Assembly: GCA_017464025.1 (NCBI GenBank)
Contig: JAFUEI010000051.1
Coordinates: forward strand, 1-64,000
Direction of reading: 5' to 3'
Length of the DNA stretch: 64,000 bases
Source: Paludibacteraceae bacterium
GTDB lineage: Bacteria; Bacteroidota; Bacteroidia; Bacteroidales; Paludibacteraceae
Part shown: positions 33,362-42,288 of the stretch, piece after piece
Layout: every line of letters begins with the position of its first letter
How positions within the stretch are numbered: position 1 is the stretch's first letter
Made by a program: the position numbers and the translations under genes
Notes under the pieces: generated by a model
Told to the model about the DNA's origin: nothing
Seen by the model: the letters and a program-made list of their open reading frames with translations, nothing else
Database searches by the model: none

Positions 33362-36187
33362 TTACTTCTTCTTGAACATAATCTTTCCTGCACGCTTGAT
33401 CATATACGGCAGGATACCGTCGAACTTGTTTTCCGAGGTGCGCATGATGCTTGCTTCGGGATGTTCGCGGTGGAGGTGGATAGCGTCAAAGCCGCACTTG
33501 GTGGTGCAGACGCCGCAACCAATACAGCGGTTCTCATCCACTACCGACGCGCCGCAACCAAGGCAGCGGGCGGTCTCTTTCCTCACTTGCTCCTCGGTGA
33601 GTGTGCCGTGGTATTCGGCGAACTTATTCTTCTGTGCTATATCAACAGCCTCCTGACGGCTTGAGTTGTCATACGACTCGACGACGATATCCTGTTTGTC
33701 AAGTTCGATGAAGTCGCGGCGGTTGCGCCCGATGGTCATGTGTCCGTGCTGTACGAAGCGGTGCAACGACTCGGCGGCTTCCTTGCCTGCGGCTATAGCG
33801 TCGATAGCGAACTTCGGACCGGTGTACACGTCGCCACCGACGAAGATGTCGGGTTCGGCAGTCTGATAGGTCAGTTTGTCGGCGACAGGATAAACGCCGC
33901 GGAAGAACTCAACGCGTGTGTCCTTCAGAAGGTCTTTGAGTACAACGGTCTGACCGATAGCAAATATTACCATGTCGGTGTCAAGAGTGAGCAGGTCGTT
34001 CTCGTCGTACTCTGGTGCGAACTTATGCTCGGCATTGAACACAGAGGTGCAGCGTTTGAAGACTATACCTTTTACCTTTTCTTCTCCGATGACCTCTTTG
34101 GGTCCCCATCCCGGGTTGATGACAACTCCGTCTTCACGTGCTTCGCGGCGCTCTGCAGGCGAGGCGGGCATGATATCTTCTGTCTCAAGCGAGAGCATGG
34201 TGACTGACTCTGCACCGCTGCGCAGTGCCACGCGGGCAGCGTCGATTGCCACATTACCGCCGCCTACTACCACCACTTTTCCGCTTACTTTCTGCTTGCC
34301 GCAGTTGGCGTCGTGCAGGAAGTCGATAGCCGTGGTGCAGCCTTGCAGCGTCTCGCCCGAGATACCGGGCAGACGACCGCCCTGGCAGCCAATAGCTACA
34401 TAGAAACCTTTGTAGCCTTGTTCGCGGAGCTGAGCGATAGTGATGTCCTTGCCGACTTCTATGCCGCATTTAATCTCCACGCCTATCTCACGCATGATGT
34501 CTATCTCGGCATCGATGATGTTCTTCTCAAGCTTGTATGAAGGAATACCGTAGCGGAGCATACCACCCGGTTCGGCATTGCGCTCGAAGACGGTTGGTTT
34601 GTAGCCCATGGTGGCGAGATAATAGGCGCAACTCAGACCTGCCGGTCCGCCGCCGATGATTGCAATCTTCTCAGGCCATTCTTTCAAGACATTAGAGCAT
34701 ATATTCACTTCCGGCACGAAGCGTGTCTCAGCATGAAGGTCCTGCTCGGCTATGAATTTCTTAACGGCATCGATAGCAATAGGGTTGTCGATGGTACCTC
34801 GTGTGCAGGCATCCTCGCAACGGCGGTTACATATACGTCCGCAGACAGCCGGGAACGGGTTCTCGCGCTTGATGAGTTCGAGTGCCTCACGGTATTTGCC
34901 TTCGGCGGCTTTCTTGAGGTATCCCTGAACGGCTATATGCGCCGGACAAGCGGTCTTGCAAGGTGAGGTGCCGGTGGGATAGCAGTTGATACGGTTCTTG
35001 TCGCGGTAGTCTTCTGTCCATTTGTCTTCACCCCATTTCACAGCATCGGGCAGTTCCTGTTTGGGATAGGTCTGCTTGCCATGCTTGGTACAGAGTTTCT
35101 GACCGAGTTTTACGGCTCCTGCGGGGCAGTATTCCACGCAACGGCCGCAAGCCACGCAGTTCTGCGGGTCAACCTTAGCCACGTATGCACTGCGCGACAT
35201 GTTAGGTGTATTGAACAGCTGCGACGTGCGCAGAGCGTTACATATCTTTACGTTGCAGTTACAGATAGCAAATATCTTGCCTTCGCCGTCGATGTTGGTA
35301 ATCTGATGAACGAAACCGTGGTCCTCCGCCTTCTTCAAGATTGCCATACACTCGTCATAGGTGATATAATGCCCGCGGTTGGTCTCCACGAGATATTCCG
35401 CCATGTCGCCCACACCGATACACCAGTCGTGGTAGTCGTCGGCACAACCCTCGTCCAGTTGCTTCCTGCCGATACGGCACGAGCAGATACCTACGGCAAG
35501 GTGTCCCTCGTAGCGTTTGAGCCAGTAGGAGATATGCTCGATGTCGGCTGTCTCGTTCTCCATCGAGATGGCCTTCTCAACGGGTATGACGTGCATACCT
35601 ATGCCCGAGCCGCCCATAGGTACCATCGGAGTAATCTTCTCAAGTGGCAGGAACGTCATGCGTTCGAAGAACATACCGAGTTCGGGGTGCTTCTTCATCA
35701 GCTCCTCGTTCATGTTGGTATATTCGGCACTGCCCGGAACGAACATAGGCACCCAATAAACGCGGTCCTCGCGGTTGTAGGTGGTGCCGGGAACGGGGCC
35801 GTCTTTGGTATATTTATCACCGTAGTCGTACTCCATCACGCCGAGACGAGCCATCAAGTCCAACAACTCATCGAACGACTTGTCGTCGGGCATGTAATAT
35901 TTCTTGTCGTTCATCTCATGAAGCTGCCGGTAGGTGTGATGTTTGCGCACCTTGAAGAAATTGCCCGGCAGCATGTCGAGCATGAGGTCGAGCGCAGCCT
36001 CGCGATGTTGGGCATCCATCTCGTCCTCGAAGATGCATGCCAAGCCCCAGTATTCGGGGGCATCGGTGTCCATCTTAATCTTTCCGGGGATGCGGTCGGT
36101 GATGTGACGGACGAGTTTCAGCAGTTTCGGGTTGGGATTCTTGTCGCCCTTGTGCTTGGGGACAAATTTGGTTGACATTTGTGGCAT
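33362..36187 (-). CDS. Large FAD- and iron-sulfur-containing oxidoreductase (GltD-like core)
   Basis: The 941-residue protein has an N-terminal unknown region (1-330) with CSCRIG, GCADDYHDWCIG and CNCNVKIC cysteines. A ferredoxin motif follows (CVACGRCVEYCPAG, about 345), then a GltD-type helical domain with CKTACPAHIAVQGY and CGRICNRRCEDAC, and FAD/NAD(P)H Rossmann domains (IAIIGGGPAGLSCAYYLA; VVVVGGGNVAIDAARVA). A second ferredoxin-like motif lies near the C-terminus (CIGCGVCTTKCGFDAI). It should move electrons between NAD(P)H and a ferredoxin or similar partner in the cytoplasm. It is 8 bases downstream of hypB, suggesting a link with hydrogen or redox metabolism. Substrate unknown. Confidence 0.82.
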   Translation of the reverse strand: MPQMSTKFVPKHKGDKNPNPKLLKLVRHITDRIPGKIKMDTDAPEYWGLACIFEDEMDAQHREAALDLMLDMLPGNFFKVRKHHTYRQLHEMNDKKYYMPDDKSFDELLDLMARLGVMEYDYGDKYTKDGPVPGTTYNREDRVYWVPMFVPGSAEYTNMNEELMKKHPELGMFFERMTFLPLEKITPMVPMGGSGIGMHVIPVEKAISMENETADIEHISYWLKRYEGHLAVGICSCRIGRKQLDEGCADDYHDWCIGVGDMAEYLVETNRGHYITYDECMAILKKAEDHGFVHQITNIDGEGKIFAICNCNVKICNALRTSQLFNTPNMSRSAYVAKVDPQNCVACGRCVEYCPAGAVKLGQKLCTKHGKQTYPKQELPDAVKWGEDKWTEDYRDKNRINCYPTGTSPCKTACPAHIAVQGYLKKAAEGKYREALELIKRENPFPAVCGRICNRRCEDACTRGTIDNPIAIDAVKKFIAEQDLHAETRFVPEVNICSNVLKEWPEKIAIIGGGPAGLSCAYYLATMGYKPTVFERNAEPGGMLRYGIPSYKLEKNIIDAEIDIMREIGVEIKCGIEVGKDITIAQLREQGYKGFYVAIGCQGGRLPGISGETLQGCTTAIDFLHDANCGKQKVSGKVVVVGGGNVAIDAARVALRSGAESVTMLSLETEDIMPASPAERREAREDGVVINPGWGPKEVIGEEKVKGIVFKRCTSVFNAEHKFAPEYDENDLLTLDTDMVIFAIGQTVVLKDLLKDTRVEFFRGVYPVADKLTYQTAEPDIFVGGDVYTGPKFAIDAIAAGKEAAESLHRFVQHGHMTIGRNRRDFIELDKQDIVVESYDNSSRQEAVDIAQKNKFAEYHGTLTEEQVRKETARCLGCGASVVDENRCIGCGVCTTKCGFDAIHLHREHPEASIMRTSENKFDGILPYMIKRAGKIMFKKK

Positions 36188-36194
36188 GACGGTA

Positions 36195-36887
36195 TTATTT
36201 TTTCCAATTAGTTACTTCTTTTAATAGCCATTCGGCGAACTGCTCCACCCCTTCTCCGGTTTTTGCACAAATAGGGATGACGGTAGCTTTAGGGTTGCGC
36301 ATGCGGATATACTCCTTGCACTTGTCAAGGTCGAAATCGAAATAAGGCAGCACGTCCATCTTGTTGACGACCACCACATCGCATACCGAGAACATGAGCG
36401 GGTACTTGAGGGGTTTGTCGTGTCCTTCCGGCACGGAGAGAATCATCGCATTGCGTACTGCTCCGGTGTCAAACTCGGCGGGGCATACGAGATTGCCCAC
36501 ATTCTCCAGAATAACGAGGTCGGGCCTGTCTCCCTCTCTTGTGGAGAGGGCCGGAGTGAGGTTTTCCAGCCCCTGCCGCGTCATCTCGGCATCTAAATGG
36601 CACATGCCGCCGGTATGGAGTTGCACCGACTCCACACCGGTAGCCTCTTTTATCTTGACGGCATCCACATCGCTGTCGATGTCGGCCTCCATAACGGCTA
36701 TACGGATTTTATCTTTCAGACGGTTGATAGTCTGTATCAGGGTGGTTGTCTTGCCGCTTCCGGGAGCGGACATAAGATTGAGCAGATATACACCGCGTTC
36801 CTTCAGTTCGCCTCGCAGGCGGTCTGCATCGCGGTCGTTGTCCTCAAAGATGCTCTTCTTTATCTCAATGACTTTTACTTCGTCCAT
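36195..36887 (-). CDS. hypB: Hydrogenase nickel-incorporation GTPase HypB
   Basis: The 230-residue protein has the SIMIBI GTPase P-loop SAPGSGKTTT (about residue 40), EADIDSDVD, the metal-site segment LHTGGMCHLDAEM, ENVGNLVCPAEFD and the guanine motif NKMD. It lacks the N-terminal His-rich nickel store of some HypB. It uses GTP hydrolysis to release nickel to the maturing enzyme with HypA. It is the first gene of the unit, with a promoter at 36963-36998. Confidence 0.9.
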   Translation of the reverse strand: MDEVKVIEIKKSIFEDNDRDADRLRGELKERGVYLLNLMSAPGSGKTTTLIQTINRLKDKIRIAVMEADIDSDVDAVKIKEATGVESVQLHTGGMCHLDAEMTRQGLENLTPALSTREGDRPDLVILENVGNLVCPAEFDTGAVRNAMILSVPEGHDKPLKYPLMFSVCDVVVVNKMDVLPYFDFDLDKCKEYIRMRNPKATVIPICAKTGEGVEQFAEWLLKEVTNWKK

Positions 36888-36962
36888 CGTTTTGTAGTTT
36901 CCTCCTCCACCGCAGCGATACTGCCGTGAGGATTTCTAAGGTGTGTTTTTCTAAAAGCGGCT

Positions 36963-36998
36963 GCAAAGTTACAAAAAATAATCCATGGCGGCAACAAA
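36963..36998 (-). promoter_or_regulatory. Promoter of the hypB unit
   Basis: Minus-strand TAACTTTGC (36963-36971) with TTTG at 36995-36998; the spacer is 23 bases, longer than usual. The rest of the 36888-37319 gap has a 16-base tandem repeat and no gene I can support. Confidence 0.55.
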
Positions 36999-37013
36999 CC
37001 TGCTCAATAACAT

Positions 37014-37045
37014 AATTTATGCACTTTGCAATTTATGCACTTTGC
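37014..37045. repeat. Two tandem copies of a 16-base unit
   Basis: AATTTATGCACTTTGC is repeated twice exactly between the hypB promoter and the uvrB 3' end. Confidence 0.8.
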
Positions 37046-37319
37046 AGCCCGTTGTTTGGCTACGCATTCCCGCTGCAATAGTTCCGTACACAAAGTAGGG
37101 AGAAAGCCAGCGTCCGCGCGTTGCCATAGAAAGGAAATGTTAAAAGCCGAAAACAGAGAAGGCAAGGAGATGACAAGGAGAAGACAAGGAGACGGTCGCA
37201 GCCGGGAGGCATTAACAATCAGAGACGGATATATTAAAAAGAAGCAACAGCAGGCGCAGCCTACGCTACGCGCACATAACGAAATCGCAGGGCCGAACAG
37301 AGCCATCCAGCAGATGGTT

Positions 37320-39350
37320 TTATGCAGTGCGGGAGTCGAGGAGCTGCTGCATCTTGAGCATTTCGTCACGCAGACGTGCAGCCTCGAGGAAATTGAGTTC
37401 TTTGGCGGCATGGAGCATGTCGCGCTTGGTCTTCTCGATAGCTTTCTCTAATTGCTTGGGCGTCATCTTTTCCACCACGGGGTCGCTGACCGCCTCATAA
37501 ACCTTTGTCACCCGATACTCAGGTGTGGCATCGGTCTCCTTACTATTGAGGGCGGAGAGCGGATTGTCGAGACGCTTGCGCACGGCCGTAGGTGTAATGC
37601 CATGCTCACGGTTGTATTCCATCTGCTTCTGGCGGCGGCGGGCGGTCTCTTCGATAGTGAGTTGCATCGACTGGGTGATGCGGTCGGCATACATTATCAC
37701 CTTGCCCTCCACATGCCGCGCCGCGCGCCCCGCAGTTTGGGTGAGGCTGCGGTGGTCACGCAGGAAACCCTCTTTGTCGGCATCAAGGATGGCGACCAGA
37801 GACACCTCGGGCAGATCGAGTCCTTCGCGGAGCAGGTTGACTCCTACCAGCACATCGTACAAGCCCTTGCGCAGGTCGTCCATAATCTGCACGCGGTCGA
37901 GGGTATCGATATCGGAATGGATATAGGCACAGCGCACCCCGTTTTTGCGGAGATAGTCATCCAGCTCTTCCGCCATGCGCTTGGTGAGGGTGGTAACGAG
38001 CACACGCTGGTCTTTCTCCACGCGGAGACGTATCTCCTCCATGAGGTCGTCAATCTGGTTGCGGCTGGGGCGCACGTCAATCTCGGGGTCGAGCAGCCCG
38101 GTAGGGCGGATGAGTTGCTCCACCACGATGCCGTCGGAGCGCTGCAGCTCGTATTCGGCCGGCGTGGCGCTGACGTAGATGGTCTGCGGGGTGAGGCGGA
38201 CAAACTCTTCGAAGCGCAGAGGGCGGTTGTCGCGGGCGGCGGGGAGACGGAAGCCATATTCTACAAGATTCTGCTTGCGGGCGGCATCGCCTCCGTACAT
38301 GGCATGAATCTGGGGCACGGTGACATGGCTCTCGTCGATGAAGAGCAGATAGTCGTCGGGAAAATAGTTGAGCAGGCAGTAGGGCGGCTCGCCAGGCTGC
38401 CGCTGGTCGAAATAGCGGCTGTAGTTCTCCACGCCGGAGCAATAGCCGAGCTCCTGAATCATCTCGATGTCGTACTTGACGCGTTCTTCGATGCGCTTTG
38501 CCTCAACGGGGCGGCCCGTCTCGCGGAAATAGTCAATCTGCTTGTCAAGGTCGATGCGTATCTGGGCGATGGCACGCGCCGCCGCCTCCCGGGTAGTACA
38601 GAAGATAGCGGCAGGATAGATATTGAAAGCCTCGTATTCGTCAAGCACCTGATTGTTCACCGGCTCGTAGGTGTATATTTCGTCTATCTCGTTTCCCCAG
38701 AAGACCACGCGCACCACGTAGTCGGCATAGGCGAGAAAGATATCCACGGTGTCGCCCTGCACGCGAAACGTGCCGCGGGTGAGTTCCAACTGGTTGCGGG
38801 TGTACTGACTGTTGACGAGACGCAGCAGAAAGTCGTCGCGCACAATGGTCTTCCCGCGCTCTATATGGATGGCGTTAGCCTCAAACTCCTTGGGGTTTCC
38901 GATGCCGTAGAGGCAGCTCACGGAGCTGACCACAATCACATCGCGCCGGCCGGAGAGGAGAGCCGCTGTAGCGGAAAGGCGGAGTTTGTCAATCTCGGCA
39001 TTGATGCTGAGATCCTTTTCGATATAGGTGTCGGTTGACGGAATGTAGGCTTCGGGCTGATAGTAGTCGTAGTAGGAGACAAAATACTCGACGGCATTGT
39101 CTGGGAAGAACGCCTTCATCTCGCTATAGAGCTGTGCTGCAAGCGTCTTGTTGTGGGAAAGAATCAGCGTGGGGCGCTGCACCTGCCGGATGACGTTTGC
39201 CATGGTGAAGGTCTTGCCTGAGCCGGTGACTCCGAGGAGCACCTGCGCAGGCGCCCCCTGCAGCACTCCCTCGGAGAGCTGGCGTATGGCATCGGGCTGG
39301 TCGCCCATGGGCTTGTAAGCGGATTGAAGACGGAAGGAATGGTTTTGCAT
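37320..39350 (-). CDS. uvrB: UvrABC system protein B
   Basis: The 676-residue protein has Walker A GVTGSGKTFTMANVI (about residue 40), the beta-hairpin region SYYDYYQPEAYIP, Walker B LLFIDESH, helicase motifs SATP and QTAGRAARHVEGK, and the C-terminal UVR domain (KRDMLHAAKELNFLEAARLRDE) that binds UvrC. It verifies DNA damage in nucleotide excision repair. It is transcribed from a promoter facing away from the epimerase gene. Confidence 0.97.
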   Translation of the reverse strand: MQNHSFRLQSAYKPMGDQPDAIRQLSEGVLQGAPAQVLLGVTGSGKTFTMANVIRQVQRPTLILSHNKTLAAQLYSEMKAFFPDNAVEYFVSYYDYYQPEAYIPSTDTYIEKDLSINAEIDKLRLSATAALLSGRRDVIVVSSVSCLYGIGNPKEFEANAIHIERGKTIVRDDFLLRLVNSQYTRNQLELTRGTFRVQGDTVDIFLAYADYVVRVVFWGNEIDEIYTYEPVNNQVLDEYEAFNIYPAAIFCTTREAAARAIAQIRIDLDKQIDYFRETGRPVEAKRIEERVKYDIEMIQELGYCSGVENYSRYFDQRQPGEPPYCLLNYFPDDYLLFIDESHVTVPQIHAMYGGDAARKQNLVEYGFRLPAARDNRPLRFEEFVRLTPQTIYVSATPAEYELQRSDGIVVEQLIRPTGLLDPEIDVRPSRNQIDDLMEEIRLRVEKDQRVLVTTLTKRMAEELDDYLRKNGVRCAYIHSDIDTLDRVQIMDDLRKGLYDVLVGVNLLREGLDLPEVSLVAILDADKEGFLRDHRSLTQTAGRAARHVEGKVIMYADRITQSMQLTIEETARRRQKQMEYNREHGITPTAVRKRLDNPLSALNSKETDATPEYRVTKVYEAVSDPVVEKMTPKQLEKAIEKTKRDMLHAAKELNFLEAARLRDEMLKMQQLLDSRTA

Positions 39351-39392
39351 ATGAGTATCGGCCGACCGGTTATGCGGGTCGGCTACGGTAGG

Positions 39393-39425
39393 GCAAAAAT
39401 ACGGCTATTTCCGCAAACCTGCAAA
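39393..39425 (-). promoter_or_regulatory. uvrB promoter
   Basis: Minus-strand TTTG (39422-39425), 20-base spacer and TATTTTTGC (39393-39401). Confidence 0.75.
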
Positions 39426-39429
39426 TTTA

Positions 39430-39462
39430 TTTGTCCATTCCGAGGAAATGCGGTAATTTTGC
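39430..39462 (+). promoter_or_regulatory. Dipeptide epimerase promoter
   Basis: TTTG (39430-39433), 20-base spacer and TAATTTTGC (39454-39462), divergent from the uvrB promoter. It supports the epimerase start at 39489. Confidence 0.75.
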
Positions 39463-39488
39463 AGTTGTCAATCCACACTTGTTGCCTT

Positions 39489-40643
39489 ATGAAACGCCGC
39501 GAATTTCTCCGCAAGAGCGCCTTCTTTGGCTCTGCCGCCCTTTTAGCTCCCCACCTGCTCAGCTCGTGCATCGACCGCAAAACGCCGCTACCCGGCCCTG
39601 CCGAATATTCGGTGCACAAGGGGCAGCTACGGCTGAGCTGGTTCGAGTACGAACTGAAACTGCGTCACACCTTCACAGTGGCCTCCTATTCGCGCACTAC
39701 CACACCGGGCGTGCAGGTGCGCATCGAATATGAAGGATACGTGGGGCATGGCGAGGCCGCCCTGCCGCCCTATTTGGGCTATACGCCGGAAGGCACCGTC
39801 AGCTTCCTCCGGCGCGTGGACCTCAGCCGCTTCCGCTCGCCGTTTCTGATGGAGGACATTCTGGACTATGTGGACAATCTTGCCCCGGGCGAGACACCGG
39901 CCAAGGCGGCCATTGACATCGCCCTTCACGACCTGACGGGCCAGCTGTGCGGACAGCCGCTGTATGCCTTGTTCGGCCTTGACCCGGGAAAGACGCCTTC
40001 CACCTCATTCACCATCGGGATAGACACCCCCAAAATAGTGCGCGAGAAGACAAAGGAGTGTGCCGACCGGTTCAACGTGCTGAAGGTGAAGGTGGGCTAC
40101 GACGGCGATGAAGAGATGATACGCACGATTCGCGAGGTGACCGACCTGCCGCTGGTGGTGGATGCCAACCAGGGATGGACTGACCGGAAGCAGGCCTTGA
40201 ACAAAATATACTGGCTGCGCGAACAAGGGGTCAGGATGATAGAGCAACCGCTACCAAAGACGATGCTTGACGACACGGCGTGGCTCACACAGCACAGCCC
40301 GCTACCCGTCTATGCCGACGAGTCGGTGCAACGACTGACCGACCTGCCCCGCATTGCCGGTGCATTTCACGGCATCAACATCAAGTTGATGAAGTGCACG
40401 GGATTAAGAGAGGCCTTCGCCATGATTCACTATGCCCGCGCCTCCAGGATGCGCGTGATGCTGGGCTGTATGACGGAGACATCCGCCGCCGTGACGGCAG
40501 CTGCCACCCTCTCGCCGCTCTGCGACTTTGCCGATCTGGACGGAAATCTGCTCATCAGCAACGACCTCTACCGCGGTGTCAGCATAGAGAAAAGGCGCCT
40601 CATCCTGCCCAACCGCCCGGGATTAGGACTGCTGGAAGCCTGA
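39489..40643 (+). CDS. Dipeptide epimerase (L-Ala-D/L-Glu type), exported
   Basis: The start at 39489 (MKRREFLRKSAFFGSAALLA...) follows the promoter; an earlier in-frame ATG at 39324 lies within uvrB. The N-terminus is a Tat-like signal (RREFLRKS, hydrophobic stretch, then LLSSC), so the protein is probably exported and possibly a lipoprotein. The enolase-superfamily barrel has the KxK base (LKVKVGYDG), metal ligands in VDANQGW, IEQPLP and YADES, and a second lysine in INIKLMKCTG. These fit L-Ala-D/L-Glu epimerases (YcjG/YkfB) that recycle peptidoglycan peptides. The protein has 384 residues. Confidence 0.85.
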   Translation: MKRREFLRKSAFFGSAALLAPHLLSSCIDRKTPLPGPAEYSVHKGQLRLSWFEYELKLRHTFTVASYSRTTTPGVQVRIEYEGYVGHGEAALPPYLGYTPEGTVSFLRRVDLSRFRSPFLMEDILDYVDNLAPGETPAKAAIDIALHDLTGQLCGQPLYALFGLDPGKTPSTSFTIGIDTPKIVREKTKECADRFNVLKVKVGYDGDEEMIRTIREVTDLPLVVDANQGWTDRKQALNKIYWLREQGVRMIEQPLPKTMLDDTAWLTQHSPLPVYADESVQRLTDLPRIAGAFHGINIKLMKCTGLREAFAMIHYARASRMRVMLGCMTETSAAVTAAATLSPLCDFADLDGNLLISNDLYRGVSIEKRRLILPNRPGLGLLEA

Positions 40644-40784
40644 TACGTTTTCGAAGGGTTTCGGAACGCGCTTCCAGACAGAAGGCGCAAAACCGTCAAG
40701 GCCAGACGATTGCATCGTTGAGTTATTTTTTCTTCACCGGGAAACGGAAGAATTGGGGAGATTGGGGAGGTGGGGGATTGGGGG

Positions 40785-42056
40785 TTAGATGGTGACGGTC
40801 TGGAAGGTGTTGACGAGGGATTTGTCGTAGGGGCGGGAGAGGCGGATATAGTTGGCCGTGAAGCCGGACATGGTGTAGCCGTCGAGCGCGGATCCCTCGC
40901 GCTTGGCCTCCCAGAGGACAACGGCCTGCCGGCCCTTGTGGGCGGCATAGAAAGCCTCGGTCTTCTGCTGCGAGATACGGTGCAAGACCTCGCTGCGTCG
41001 CTTGCGCTCGGCCTGTGGGACAACTGGCAAGTCCAGCTCGAGCATACGCGTGCCGGCCCGCTCGGAATAGGTGAAGACATGGAGCTGGCTGACGGGGAGA
41101 GCCTCTATGAAACGCACATAGTCGTCGAAACAGGCCTCCGTCTCGCCGCGGACCCCGACCATACAGTCCACGCCGATGAAGGCATCGGGCATGAGGGAGC
41201 GGATGTGCTCCACCCTTTCGGCAAAGAGCTCGCGTGTGTAGCGGCGCTTCATGATGCGCAACACCTCGTTGCTTCCGCTCTGGAGAGGTATATGGAAATG
41301 AGGAGCGAAATGGCGGCTCCGGGCGACGAAGTCGATAATCTCATCGGAGAGCAGGTTGGGCTCACAACTGGAGATACGCACCCGGAACTCTCCATCGAGG
41401 GCATCTATGGCCTGCAGGAGCGCGAGGAAAGTCTCGCCGGTGCTCTTCCCGAAGTCGCCGATATTGACACCGGTAAGGACCAGCTCTTTCGCGCCGGCCT
41501 CCAGCGCCTTGCGGGCTTCGGCAACGGTGGCCTGAACGGTGGTATTGCGACTGCGGCCGCGTGCATAGGGTATGGTGCAGTAGGTGCAGAAATAGTCGCA
41601 TCCGTCCTGGACCTTGAGGAAGCAGCGTGTTCGGTCGTCTTTGGACCAAGAGCCGTAATAGTCGGTGATGTCGCGAATGCGGCCCACGCAGGTCATGGTG
41701 CCCTCTCCGGCCGCGCGCTTCTCCAAGCGGTCAACCAAGGCGGGAATGCCGAACTTCTCGTTCATGCCGAGGACACAATCCACGCCGTCGATGGCAGCAA
41801 TATCGCCAGGGCGGAGCTGTGCATAGCAGCCGGTGACGATAAGAAAAGCGTCGGGATACTGACGTCGGATGCGGTGGATAGCCTGCCGGTCCTTGTGGTC
41901 GGCCGTATCGGTGACGGAGCAGGTGTTGACGATGCAGACATCGGCCTGCTCGCCCGGGCGCACGCGGGTATGTCCACGGGCGACAAGCTCCTTGCCGAGC
42001 GCGGAGCTCTCCGCGAAATTGAGTTTGCAACCGAGTGTGAGAAAGGCTATCTTCAT
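40785..42056 (-). CDS. mtaB: tRNA N6-threonylcarbamoyladenosine (37)-C2 methylthiotransferase MtaB
   Basis: The start at 42056 (MKIAFLTLGCKLNFAES) fits the family and the promoter at 42064-42096; the ATG at 42095 lies inside the promoter. The 423-residue protein has the N-terminal cluster cysteines (LGCKLN, NTCSV, GCYAQ), the radical-SAM motif CDYFCTYC (about residue 140) and a C-terminal TRAM-like region. It adds a methylthio group to t6A at position 37 of ANN-decoding tRNAs. Confidence 0.93.
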   Translation of the reverse strand: MKIAFLTLGCKLNFAESSALGKELVARGHTRVRPGEQADVCIVNTCSVTDTADHKDRQAIHRIRRQYPDAFLIVTGCYAQLRPGDIAAIDGVDCVLGMNEKFGIPALVDRLEKRAAGEGTMTCVGRIRDITDYYGSWSKDDRTRCFLKVQDGCDYFCTYCTIPYARGRSRNTTVQATVAEARKALEAGAKELVLTGVNIGDFGKSTGETFLALLQAIDALDGEFRVRISSCEPNLLSDEIIDFVARSRHFAPHFHIPLQSGSNEVLRIMKRRYTRELFAERVEHIRSLMPDAFIGVDCMVGVRGETEACFDDYVRFIEALPVSQLHVFTYSERAGTRMLELDLPVVPQAERKRRSEVLHRISQQKTEAFYAAHKGRQAVVLWEAKREGSALDGYTMSGFTANYIRLSRPYDKSLVNTFQTVTI

Positions 42057-42063
42057 TGCGAGT

Positions 42064-42096
42064 GCAAAAATACGGTATTTTTGCGACGTGGGCAAA
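42064..42096 (-). promoter_or_regulatory. mtaB promoter
   Basis: Minus-strand TTTG (42093-42096), 20-base spacer and TATTTTTGC (42064-42072). The box forms an inverted repeat with a plus-strand TATTTTTGC at 42076-42084. Confidence 0.75.
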
Positions 42097-42190
42097 AGGA
42101 TGGGAAATTAAAAATGAAAAATTAAAAAGGAGAAACTAAAAAAGAGAGGGAGTGGAGATTATGCTGATTTGCGGATAATCTCAAGCTTAA

Positions 42191-42223
42191 TTTGTGTATA
42201 TGAGAAAAAAGCAGTATCTTTGC
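42191..42223 (+). promoter_or_regulatory. rho promoter
   Basis: TTTG (42191-42194), exactly 20 bases, TATCTTTGC (42215-42223), 65 bases before the rho start. Confidence 0.85.
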
Positions 42224-42288
42224 AGCGCAAAACGGCAGGAGGTCTTCTTGCCGTCGTTCCACAAAAAGAAAACCATTACATTTTATTT

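Noticed and set aside
37014..37045. Tandem ACTTTGC motifs as an extra plus-strand promoter
   Set aside because: The TA of the -7 box is missing and no plus-strand gene follows.
37026..37451. Plus-strand frame of 141 codons between hypB and uvrB
   Set aside because: Most of it is antisense to uvrB, with no family resemblance and no promoter; the first part is repeat sequence.
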